Part shown: in pieces, positions 57,370 through 64,000 of the stretch
Layout of the letters: each line of letters begins with the position of its first letter
Position numbering within the stretch: the stretch's first letter is position 1
Origin: Janthinobacterium sp. FW305-129
Lineage (GTDB): Bacteria > Pseudomonadota > Gammaproteobacteria > Burkholderiales > Burkholderiaceae_D
Assembly: GCF_020858115.1 (NCBI RefSeq)
Contig: NZ_JACYMM010000011.1
Location: forward strand, 124,001-188,000
Direction of reading: 5' to 3'
Length of the DNA stretch: 64,000 bases
Notes under the pieces: generated by a model
What the model was told of the DNA's origin: nothing
What the model saw: only the letters and a program-made list of their open reading frames with translations
Databases searched by the model: none
Position numbers and translations under genes: made by a program

Positions 57370-58002
57370 TTATTTCTTCAGGGTAAGTGCCAGCTCGGGG
57401 TTGAGCGAGTAGGCGACGACGAGCTGGGCTTCGTCGAGGATGTGGCCGTAGAGCGCGGCATGCGCTTGCTGCCCCGTAAAACGCTCAGGCAGCTCCAGGC
57501 GCGGCACGTCGAGCGCATACAGGCGGAAAATGTAATGGTGGATGCGCTCGTCGTTCCACGGCGGGCATGGGCCATCATAGCCGTAATAATCGCCGGCCAT
57601 GGCGGCATCGCCGGCAAACCAGCCCGTGTAGTCGTTGAGGCCCTGGCGCAGCCCAGTAGCTGCGGCCTTGCCGCGCGGCGTGATGCCGCTGGAAAATTCC
57701 CCGGCGGCAACGGAGCGCAGGGCGGGCGGCACGTCGAGCAAACTCCAGTGATAAAAGTCGCCGCGCGGCGCCGCCAGCGGCAAGACCTGGCCTTCAACAT
57801 TGACCAGGCTGCCGTCCTGCGGCGCATCGGGGTCGATGCAGAACAAGGCCAGCGACTCGGTGCCGTTCGGTACCTCGTCCCAGGCCAGATGGGGATTGCG
57901 GTTGCCAGCGAGGCGCACGCGGCTGGCCGGATCGATCTCGGCAAAGGCTTGGTCGGCCGGCATCAGGCCGCCATCACGAAACGTCTCGCTCCACAATTTC
58001 AT
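57370..58002 (-). CDS. YbhB/YbcL family (PEBP, Raf kinase inhibitor-like) protein
   Basis: 210 residues. PEBP fold with NRNPHLAWDEVPNGTESLALFCIDPDAP, FYHWSLLDVPP and GPCPPWNDERIHHYIFRLYALDV, the ligand-pocket motifs of bacterial PEBP proteins. No signal peptide, so probably cytoplasmic, unlike some homologues. Physiological role unknown. Upstream neighbour of the histidine phosphatase gene and downstream of dtd. Confidence 0.93.
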   Translation of the reverse strand: MKLWSETFRDGGLMPADQAFAEIDPASRVRLAGNRNPHLAWDEVPNGTESLALFCIDPDAPQDGSLVNVEGQVLPLAAPRGDFYHWSLLDVPPALRSVAAGEFSSGITPRGKAAATGLRQGLNDYTGWFAGDAAMAGDYYGYDGPCPPWNDERIHHYIFRLYALDVPRLELPERFTGQQAHAALYGHILDEAQLVVAYSLNPELALTLKK

Positions 58003-58028
58003 CGCTTGCTCCTCTTTATATTTTTTAG

Positions 58029-58478
58029 TTATTGCTTTGCGTTTACTTGTAGCCAGAAGGTGACAGGCCCGTCATTCGTCAGCGACACCTGCATGTCGGC
58101 GCCGAACTGTCCCGTTTGCACGGTCGCGTGGCGGCTGCGCGCCTGTTCCACGAAATGCGTGAACAGGCGCAAGCCGTCCTGCGGCGCGGCGGCCGGCGTA
58201 AACGACGGGCGCGTGCCGGACTTGGTGTCGGCCGCCAGCGTAAACTGCGGCACCAGCAGCAAGCCGCCGGCCACGTCCGTCACGCTGCGGTTCATCTTGC
58301 CTGCCTCGTCGGCAAACACGCGATAGCCGAGCAGCTTGGCCAGCAGGGCGTCCGCTTCTTTCTCCGTATCGCCCCGCTCGGCGCACACGAGCACCATCAG
58401 GCCGGCGTCGATGGCGCCGATGGTGGCGCCGGCAACGTCGACTTTCGCCTGCGTGACGCGCTGCAGCAGCGCGATCAT
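58029..58478 (-). CDS. dtd: D-aminoacyl-tRNA deacylase
   Basis: 149 residues from [15 protein letters not shown]. It hydrolyses D-amino acids (and glycine) mis-loaded on tRNA. Marks: [19 protein letters not shown] and the cross-subunit Gly-cisPro motif in TNDGPVTF. Its ATG overlaps the tyrS stop as ATGA. The coupling makes sense because TyrRS can charge D-tyrosine. Confidence 0.97.
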   Translation of the reverse strand: MIALLQRVTQAKVDVAGATIGAIDAGLMVLVCAERGDTEKEADALLAKLLGYRVFADEAGKMNRSVTDVAGGLLLVPQFTLAADTKSGTRPSFTPAAAPQDGLRLFTHFVEQARSRHATVQTGQFGADMQVSLTNDGPVTFWLQVNAKQ

Positions 58479-59740
58479 GCCGTCAAGGTGACGCGCGCAA
58501 ATTTGCGCTTGCCAACTTGCAACACGAATTCGCCAGCCGCCACTTGCAGGCCCTTGTCGCTGATGACGGTGCCGTCGATGCGCACGCCGCCCTGCTCGAT
58601 CATGCGCATGGCTTCCGACGTCGACGGGCACAGGCCAGCCTGTTTCAGCAATTGCGGGATGCCCAGCGGCGCGCCAGCCAGGGTCACTGCCGGGATATCG
58701 TCGGGAATTCCGCCCTTCGAGCGGTTGACGAAGTCGGCCAGCGCATCTTCGGCCGCCTGCTGCGAATGGAAGCGGGCGACGATTTCTTGCGCCAGCGCAA
58801 CCTTGGCGTCGCGCGGATTGCGGCCTTCTTCGACTTCGCGCTTCAGCTGGGCCAGTTCGGCGATCGAGCGCCACGACAGCAGCTCGTAGTAGCGCCACAT
58901 CATCACGTCGGAAATGCTCATCAGCTTGGCGAACATGGTGTTGCCCGGTTCCGTGATGCCGATGTAGTTATTCTTCGACTTGGACATTTTTTCCACGCCG
59001 TCCAAACCTTCCAGCAGCGGCATGGTCAAAATACACTGCTGCTCCTGTCCATACTGCTTTTGCAGTTCGCGGCCCACCAGCAGGTTGAACTTCTGATCCG
59101 TGCCGCCCAGTTCCAGGTCCGATTTCAGGGCCACCGAGTCGTAACCCTGCATCAGCGGGTACAGGAATTCGTGGACGGAAATAGGAATGCCGCCCTGGAA
59201 GCGCTTGGTGAAGTCGTCGCGCTCGATCATGCGCGCCACCGTGTAGTGGGAAGCGAGCTGGATGATGCCGCGCGCGCCCAGCGGATCGCACCATTCGGAG
59301 TTATAGCGGATTTCCGTCTTGCTGGCGTCCAGCACTAAAGATGCTTGCGCGAAATACGTCATCGCGTTAATCTCGATCTGTTCCTTCGTCAGCGGCGGAC
59401 GCGTGACGTTGCGGCCCGAAGGGTCGCCGATCATGGAAGTAAAGTCGCCGATGAGGAAAATGACTTGATGGCCGAGGTTTTGCAGCTGGCGCATCTTGTT
59501 CAGCACGACAGTGTGGCCCAGATGCAAGTCGGGTGCAGTCGGGTCCAGGCCCAGTTTGATGCGCAGTGGAACACCGGTTTTCTCGGAACGCGCTAATTTT
59601 TGCGCAAATTCGCTTTCGATCAAGAGTTCGTCGACGCCACGCTTGGTAATCGCGAGGGCTTCTTGTACTCTGTCCGACAGCACAAGCGCGGTCTGAGCGG
59701 CGTTAGCCTTTGTAGGCGATGCGGTGGTGTTGATTTCCAT
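58475..59740 (-). CDS. tyrS: Tyrosyl-tRNA synthetase
   Basis: 421 residues, class Ic, of the TyrZ/long-insertion type with a C-terminal S4 RNA-binding domain ([19 protein letters not shown]). HIGH appears as HLGH (in [11 protein letters not shown]) and KMSKS as [11 protein letters not shown]. Charges tRNA-Tyr. First in tyrS-dtd; divergent from the M23 peptidase gene. Confidence 0.97.
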   Translation of the reverse strand: MEINTTASPTKANAAQTALVLSDRVQEALAITKRGVDELLIESEFAQKLARSEKTGVPLRIKLGLDPTAPDLHLGHTVVLNKMRQLQNLGHQVIFLIGDFTSMIGDPSGRNVTRPPLTKEQIEINAMTYFAQASLVLDASKTEIRYNSEWCDPLGARGIIQLASHYTVARMIERDDFTKRFQGGIPISVHEFLYPLMQGYDSVALKSDLELGGTDQKFNLLVGRELQKQYGQEQQCILTMPLLEGLDGVEKMSKSKNNYIGITEPGNTMFAKLMSISDVMMWRYYELLSWRSIAELAQLKREVEEGRNPRDAKVALAQEIVARFHSQQAAEDALADFVNRSKGGIPDDIPAVTLAGAPLGIPQLLKQAGLCPSTSEAMRMIEQGGVRIDGTVISDKGLQVAAGEFVLQVGKRKFARVTLTA

Positions 59741-59785
59741 AAAATTTGACTATAAATCTCAAAATGGTAGTAGGTTTGCGGAGTT

Positions 59786-59794
59786 TGTTATAAT
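59786..59794 (+). promoter_or_regulatory. Extended -10 promoter of the M23 peptidase gene
   Basis: TG-T-TATAAT, a perfect extended -10 element, about 100 bases before the ATG at 59893. No -35 at the usual spacing. Confidence 0.6.
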
Positions 59795-59892
59795 GCTCGA
59801 TCCCATCAATCTTGCCGTATGAGCGAACCAAAATAACAATAACAAAGAGCACTAGTTCACGAATCGTTCAAGGGCAAATTTTAACTGATTGC

Positions 59893-61260
59893 ATGAACCC
59901 TATACATAAAATCACAGGCTCACGCTTGTACACACAGCTGACGACGACACGCAAGGCACGCATTATCGGCGCGTCGGCAGTGCTGCTCGCCGTGGCCGCC
60001 TTCGGCGCGGTCGCTGTGTCGCCCATGGCGCCCGATGCGTCCGACCTCCCGGTCACGTCCATCGCCCAGAACCTGGAAATGCCTGATCTCGCCTCGCAAA
60101 TTTCCGCGATGGAACAGGTAGACCAGAATTTCACCCACGAAGAAAAAGTCCGCGCTGGCGATACCCTCGCCACCTTGCTGACCCGTCTCGGCGTGGATGA
60201 TACGGCGGCGGCCAATTTCATCAAGACCGACAAGATCGCACGCGGCGTGATGTTGCTGAAATCGGGCAAGCGCGTGCAAGCGCAAACGTCCGAAACTGGC
60301 GAACTCAACTGGATGCGCGCCACCCTCGTCGACAGCAACGACAAGTCGGTCAAGAACATCCTGATCACCCGCAAGGGCGACAAGTTCGTGGCCACGGAAG
60401 TGGCAGCCCAGCTGGAACGCCGCGTTGAAATGCATGCGCGCAAGATTACTTCCACCCTGTTCGCCGCCACCGACTCCAGCCTGGACGGCACCCGCCTGCC
60501 AGACTCGATTTCCGCGCAAATCGTGGAAATGTTCTCCACCAATATCGACTTCCGTTCCGACCTGAAACGCGGCGACTCGTTTAATGTGGTCTACGAAACG
60601 TTCTGGCAAGATGGCGAATTTGTCCGAGCGGGCCGCATCCTGGCCGGTGAATTCACCAACCGCGGCACGACTTACCAGTCCGTTTGGTTCGAAGACCCAG
60701 CCAGCAAGCAAGGCGGCGGTTACTACAGTTTCGACGGCAAGTCCCTCAAAAAAGCCTTCCTGAAATCCCCCCTCGAATTCTCCCGCATCTCGTCCGGTTT
60801 CTCCATGCGCGTGCACCCGATTTCCGGCAACTGGAAAGCGCACAAGGGCATCGATTTTGCCGCGGCAACGGGCACGCCTATCCGCGCTTCCGGCGACGGC
60901 GTGGTCGATTCCGTCGGCAGCCAGAACGGCTACGGTAATGTTGTTGTTCTGAAACACTGGGCTAACTACACCACCGCCTACGCGCACATGAGCCGCTTCG
61001 CTTCGGGCCTGAAAAAAGGTCAAAAAGTGAGCCAGGGCGATGTGATCGGCTACGTCGGCACCACCGGCTGGTCCACGGGCGCCCATTTGCACTATGAATT
61101 CCGCGTCGGCGGCGTGGCGCAGGATCCAAGCAAGCTGAACGTCCAAGCCCAGGCGCCGCTGACGGCAGCCGAGCTGAGCCGCTTCCGCATGGTGTCGGCC
61201 GACATGATGCATCGCTTCACTCTGCTGCGTCCGAACGACACGGCACTGGCTTCGCGCTAA
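59893..61260 (+). CDS. M23 family metallopeptidase (peptidoglycan endopeptidase)
   Basis: 455 residues from MNPIHKITGSRLYTQL; upstream in-frame codons exist but lack an ATG. One N-terminal membrane segment (about 20-44), an OapA/LysM-like region (VRAGDTLATLLTRLGVDD), and a C-terminal LytM domain with zinc ligands in HKGIDFAAATGTPI and TGAHLHYEFRVGG. The layout matches MepM/YebA-type enzymes that cut peptide crosslinks during wall growth. Divergent from tyrS and upstream of anmK, which recycles wall sugar. Confidence 0.94.
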   Translation: MNPIHKITGSRLYTQLTTTRKARIIGASAVLLAVAAFGAVAVSPMAPDASDLPVTSIAQNLEMPDLASQISAMEQVDQNFTHEEKVRAGDTLATLLTRLGVDDTAAANFIKTDKIARGVMLLKSGKRVQAQTSETGELNWMRATLVDSNDKSVKNILITRKGDKFVATEVAAQLERRVEMHARKITSTLFAATDSSLDGTRLPDSISAQIVEMFSTNIDFRSDLKRGDSFNVVYETFWQDGEFVRAGRILAGEFTNRGTTYQSVWFEDPASKQGGGYYSFDGKSLKKAFLKSPLEFSRISSGFSMRVHPISGNWKAHKGIDFAAATGTPIRASGDGVVDSVGSQNGYGNVVVLKHWANYTTAYAHMSRFASGLKKGQKVSQGDVIGYVGTTGWSTGAHLHYEFRVGGVAQDPSKLNVQAQAPLTAAELSRFRMVSADMMHRFTLLRPNDTALASR

Positions 61261-61285
61261 GCAACACTGCCTTCGGGCAACACAT

Positions 61286-61325
61286 AAAGGCACCGCCCAT
61301 GCAGATGGCCGGTGCCTTTGTTTTA
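61286..61325 (+). terminator. Terminator between the M23 peptidase gene and anmK
   Basis: Stem AAAGGCACCG / CGGTGCCTTT with a 14-base loop followed by GTTTT. Confidence 0.75.
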
Positions 61326-61383
61326 TGTGCGCGAGAAAATACGGCACAATGCATCCATCACTTACGCACGCGAGGAAACACCC

Positions 61384-62478
61384 ATGCTGTATATCGGTTT
61401 GATGTCGGGCACCAGCCTGGACGGCGTTGACGGCGCGCTGGTCGACTTTGCCGACGATGGCGGCACACGCAGCCTGGGCGATGCCTACATTCCCTTTCCC
61501 GCCAGCCTGCGCGATGACCTGATGGCCTTGCAAAGTGCCGGCCAGAATGAAATCGAACGCGAAGCACTGGCGGCCAATCAACTCGTGCGCCATTACGCCG
61601 ACTGCGTCGCCCGGCTATTGAGCGACGCGGGCATCGGCCCGGACGCCATCGCCGCCATCGGCGCGCACGGCCAGACCATCCGCCACCGCCCTGAACTGGG
61701 CTTTACGCGCCAGTTGAACAATCCGGCCCTGCTGGCGGAGCTGACGGGGATCGACGTCATCGCCGACTTGCGCAGCCGCGACGTGGCGGCCGGCGGCCAG
61801 GGCGCGCCGCTGGTGCCCGCTTTTCACCAGGCCATTTTCAATTTGCCCGGCCACACGCGCGTGCTGGCCAATATCGGCGGCATCAGCAACATCAGCGTGC
61901 TGCATGCGGACGGCGCGGTGACTGGCTACGACACGGGGCCCGGCAACGCGCTGATGGATGGCTGGGTCTTGCGGCACCTGGGCCAGCCCTACGACGCCAA
62001 CGGCGCCTGGGCCGCCACGGGCCAGGTCTTGCCTGCCCTGCTGGCGGAATTGCTCCATGAGCCGTATTTTGACTTGCCGGCGCCGAAAAGCACGGGGCGC
62101 GACCTGTTCCACGCCGATTGGCTGAATAGCAAGCTGAGCAACTATCCGCTGGCCAACCCTGCCGACGTGCAGACGACCCTGACGCAGCTGACGGCCGCCA
62201 GCCTGGCGCACGCCATCGCGCGCGACGGGGCGCAGGCGGAAACGGTATATGTATGTGGCGGCGGCGCGCAGAACGCCACGCTGATGGCAGCCCTGGCCGC
62301 TGCATTGCCTGGCATGGCGGTGGCATCGACGGCAGCGCTGGGCGTGGCGCCCAGCCAGGTCGAAGCGCTGGCGTTTGCCTGGCTGGCATGGCGCTTTACG
62401 CAGCGCAAGCCGGGCAACTTGCCGGCCGTGACGGGGGCGCAGGGCTTACGGGTACTGGGCGCGCTGTACCCACGTTGA
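61384..62478 (+). CDS. anmK: Anhydro-N-acetylmuramic acid kinase
   Basis: 364 residues from [16 protein letters not shown]. Converts anhMurNAc from wall recycling to MurNAc-6-phosphate. Marks: [48 protein letters not shown] and [16 protein letters not shown] lies eight bases before this ATG. Located after the M23 endopeptidase gene, a functionally related neighbour. Confidence 0.97.
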   Translation: MLYIGLMSGTSLDGVDGALVDFADDGGTRSLGDAYIPFPASLRDDLMALQSAGQNEIEREALAANQLVRHYADCVARLLSDAGIGPDAIAAIGAHGQTIRHRPELGFTRQLNNPALLAELTGIDVIADLRSRDVAAGGQGAPLVPAFHQAIFNLPGHTRVLANIGGISNISVLHADGAVTGYDTGPGNALMDGWVLRHLGQPYDANGAWAATGQVLPALLAELLHEPYFDLPAPKSTGRDLFHADWLNSKLSNYPLANPADVQTTLTQLTAASLAHAIARDGAQAETVYVCGGGAQNATLMAALAAALPGMAVASTAALGVAPSQVEALAFAWLAWRFTQRKPGNLPAVTGAQGLRVLGALYPR

Positions 62479-62503
62479 TATGAAACAATTGCTCCAGAAA
62501 CAC

Positions 62504-62534
62504 AAATAGCGGATCGATGATCCGCTATTTTTAT
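62504..62534 (+). terminator. Terminator after anmK
   Basis: Arms AAATAGCGGATC and GATCCGCTATTT with a 3-base loop, followed by TTTAT. Confidence 0.85.
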
Positions 62535-62553
62535 ATTGCGCCTGTAATCCGGC

Positions 62554-62650
62554 GCGTCTGAAAAACGTTCAGGGCAAGGCGCATTGCCGAAGACAGTACG
62601 AATAGTACGGCGAGGCAATGCAACGCCGCCATGGACGTTTTCTCAGATGT
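62554..62650. mobile_element. Palindromic MITE-like element, copy 2
   Basis: About 97 bases. Ends GCGTCTGAAAAACGTTC on the left and GACGTTTTCTCAGATGT on the right are imperfect inverted repeats resembling the ends of the element at 28486-28603. The centre is a second hairpin: GGCGCATTGCC pairs with GGCAATGCAACGCC around AGTACGAATAGTAC. No coding capacity. It ends seven bases before the stop codon of erpA. Confidence 0.6.
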
Positions 62651-62656
62651 GCCAGC

Positions 62657-63019
62657 TTAGACGGAGAAGGACGAACCGCAGCCGCAGGTAGACGTCGCTG
62701 TCGGATTCTTGATCACGAACTGCGCGCCTTCCAGGTCATCCTTGTAGTCGATTTCCGCGCCGACCAGATACTGGTAGCTCATGGAATCGATCAACAGCTG
62801 GACGCCGTTCTTGACCATGGTGGTGTCATCTTCGTTGACGATTTCGTCGAACGTAAAGCCGTACTGGAAGCCGGAACAGCCGCCGCCCTGCACGAAGACG
62901 CGCAATTTCAGGTCGGGATTGCCTTCTTCTTCGATCAGCTGCGCGACTTTTTCAGCGGCGCTATCGGTAAAGATAATAGGGGAAGGGATCACATCTTGCA
63001 TTTCAGCGACGGCATTCAT
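62657..63019 (-). CDS. erpA: Iron-sulfur cluster insertion protein ErpA
   Basis: 120 residues from [15 protein letters not shown]-type carrier that delivers [Fe-S] clusters to apoproteins. Cluster cysteines are in [11 protein letters not shown] and the terminal [14 protein letters not shown] lies eight bases before the ATG at 63019; a GTG three codons upstream overlaps the Shine-Dalgarno and is unlikely. Confidence 0.97.
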   Translation of the reverse strand: MNAVAEMQDVIPSPIIFTDSAAEKVAQLIEEEGNPDLKLRVFVQGGGCSGFQYGFTFDEIVNEDDTTMVKNGVQLLIDSMSYQYLVGAEIDYKDDLEGAQFVIKNPTATSTCGCGSSFSV

Positions 63020-63115
63020 ATCAGGCACTCCTCAGAAAACATTCGGTCATTATAGACTGTTGGCGCAACTCTCGCTCTGCCAGCCCTCGCCGCCAGCCGC
63101 CACTGTTGTTCCGGA

Positions 63116-63505
63116 TCACATTTCCGACACGGCCAGGTGCAGCACGGGGTCGGCGCTGTCGTGGCGACTGAGCTTGCCTTGCACCAAGGCGCCGCTGTGC
63201 ATTTCCAGCACCTTGTAATAGACCTCTCCTACAATGCGGGCTTTTGGCTGGATTTCAAGCATTTCGGACACGTACACGGGGCCATTGATCTCGCCGCTGA
63301 CGACCAGGCTGGAGCAGCGCACTTCGCCATCGATGCGCCCTGCCTCGCCCAGCACCACATAAGTGGGGTCGCCCGGCTCGCCCGTGACGTTGCCGCGCAC
63401 ATGGCCATCGATGCGCAAGCCGCCGCAAAACAGCAAATCGCCCTCGATCCGCGTGGAAGCGCCGATCAGGGTGTCGATGGGGTTTTTCGTGTTGCGCTCG
63501 AACAT
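63116..63505 (-). CDS. Bactofilin
   Basis: 129 residues from MFERNTKNPIDTLIGASTRIEGDL. A beta-helical polymer-forming cytoskeletal protein (DUF583) with repeating Gly-Val turns: GGLRIDGHVRGNV, GEAGRIDGEVRCSSLVVSGE and KARIVGEVYYKVLEM. Bactofilins position wall-synthesis and other machines. AGGA lies seven bases before this ATG; an ATG at 63514 is less well placed. Next to erpA and argC, a common order in Burkholderiales. Confidence 0.94.
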   Translation of the reverse strand: MFERNTKNPIDTLIGASTRIEGDLLFCGGLRIDGHVRGNVTGEPGDPTYVVLGEAGRIDGEVRCSSLVVSGEINGPVYVSEMLEIQPKARIVGEVYYKVLEMHSGALVQGKLSRHDSADPVLHLAVSEM

Positions 63506-63594
63506 GAACGTCATCCTGTCGGTGTACGTGGCAGTCCAATTTAGCACAGGTCCGGCAAAAAGGTGCCGGACCTGCGCAAGCTTGGTGCCTATTT

Positions 63595-64000
63595 TTACGG
63601 CAGCAGGGCGATATGTTGCAAACCGGCCGTTTCTTTCAAGCCAAACATCAAGTTCATGCATTGCACTGCCTGGCCCGAAGCGCCCTTGACCAGGTTGTCC
63701 TGCACCACCAGCACGATGACGGTATTGCCGCCTTCGGGACGGTGCAAGGCCAGGCGCAGCATGTTCGAGCCGCGCGTGGAGCGGGTTTCCGGGTGCGAAC
63801 CGAACGGCATCACGTCGACGAAAGGCTCGTCCTTGTATTGCGCTTCGAACAAGGCTTGCAATTCTTCATTGCTGACGTCCTTGTTCAACTGCGCGTACAG
63901 GGTCGAATGCATGCCGCGAATCATCGGCACCAGGTGCGGCGTGAAGGTCAGCGCCACCTTGTCGTCCGTGAAACGCTGCAGCTGCGCCGTCGTTTCCGGC
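63595..64000 (-). CDS. argC: N-acetyl-gamma-glutamyl-phosphate reductase, C-terminal part
   Basis: About 134 codons are visible; the gene continues beyond 64000. The readable part begins [20 protein letters not shown] and contains [19 protein letters not shown] (active-site His region), [20 protein letters not shown] and [15 protein letters not shown], diagnostic of ArgC, the NADPH-dependent third enzyme of arginine synthesis. Internal GTG at 63957 is not the real start because the conserved sequence continues upstream in frame. Confidence 0.96.
   Translation of the reverse strand, partial: PETTAQLQRFTDDKVALTFTPHLVPMIRGMHSTLYAQLNKDVSNEELQALFEAQYKDEPFVDVMPFGSHPETRSTRGSNMLRLALHRPEGGNTVIVLVVQDNLVKGASGQAVQCMNLMFGLKETAGLQHIALLP

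Overview
The window comes from the chromosome of a GC-rich betaproteobacterium, most likely Oxalobacteraceae of the Janthinobacterium/Massilia/Duganella group. The evidence is the high GC content, the family-typical gene orders (dusB-fis-purH-ruvC-ruvA-ruvB; tyrS / M23 peptidase-anmK / erpA-bactofilin-argC; polA / DUF2782-thrB-membrane protein; xseB-ispA-dxs) and the protein sequences themselves. The genus is an inference. Most of the window is core housekeeping DNA. I see no rRNA, tRNA, CRISPR array, prophage or insertion sequence.

Layout. 1-136: end of a corrinoid adenosyltransferase. 189-1354: an accessory cluster on the minus strand with three paralogous secreted six-cysteine microproteins and a membrane-anchored glutaredoxin, behind a clear sigma70 promoter and an upstream palindrome. 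1620-5463: a MauG/MbnH-type diheme peroxidase and a TonB-dependent receptor under a Fur-like box. 5560-7686: FUSC-family membrane protein. 7818-10849: xseB-ispA-dxs (isoprenoid precursors). 11256-14201: Rieske oxygenase, EamA exporter and mercaptopyruvate sulfurtransferase. 14245-16179: ABC-F protein with a probable upstream leader peptide. 16258-18140: ZIP metal transporter and an exported dienelactone hydrolase-like protein. 18172-23469: polA facing DUF2782-thrB-membrane protein. 23534-28381: UvrD helicase, two poorly known genes and glutathione-dependent formaldehyde dehydrogenase. 28486-28603: a palindromic MITE-like element. 28596-29231: ANTAR regulator. 29310-33854: thiC-thiS-thiG-thiD-thiE behind a TPP riboswitch. 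34262-40124: a signalling block (response regulator with PAS, hybrid histidine kinase, Crp/Fnr regulator, GGDEF-EAL protein). 40132-44059: porin and a Sel1/ankyrin protein. 44230-50576: valS, a DUF2147 protein, an ice-binding-like (DUF3494) lipoprotein and an OmpA protein. 50631-56614: ruvCAB, purH, fis and dusB. 56722-59740: phosphatase, PEBP-like protein, dtd and tyrS. 59893-64000: M23 peptidase, anmK, a second copy of the MITE-like element, erpA, bactofilin and the 3' part of argC.

Most promising for something undescribed: the cysteine-rich microprotein/glutaredoxin operon; the ABC-F leader peptide; an FNR-like cysteine cluster encoded in frame just upstream of the GGDEF-EAL start; the two related palindromic elements placed at gene 3' ends; and a ZIP transporter whose only well-placed Shine-Dalgarno sequence precedes an ATC codon.
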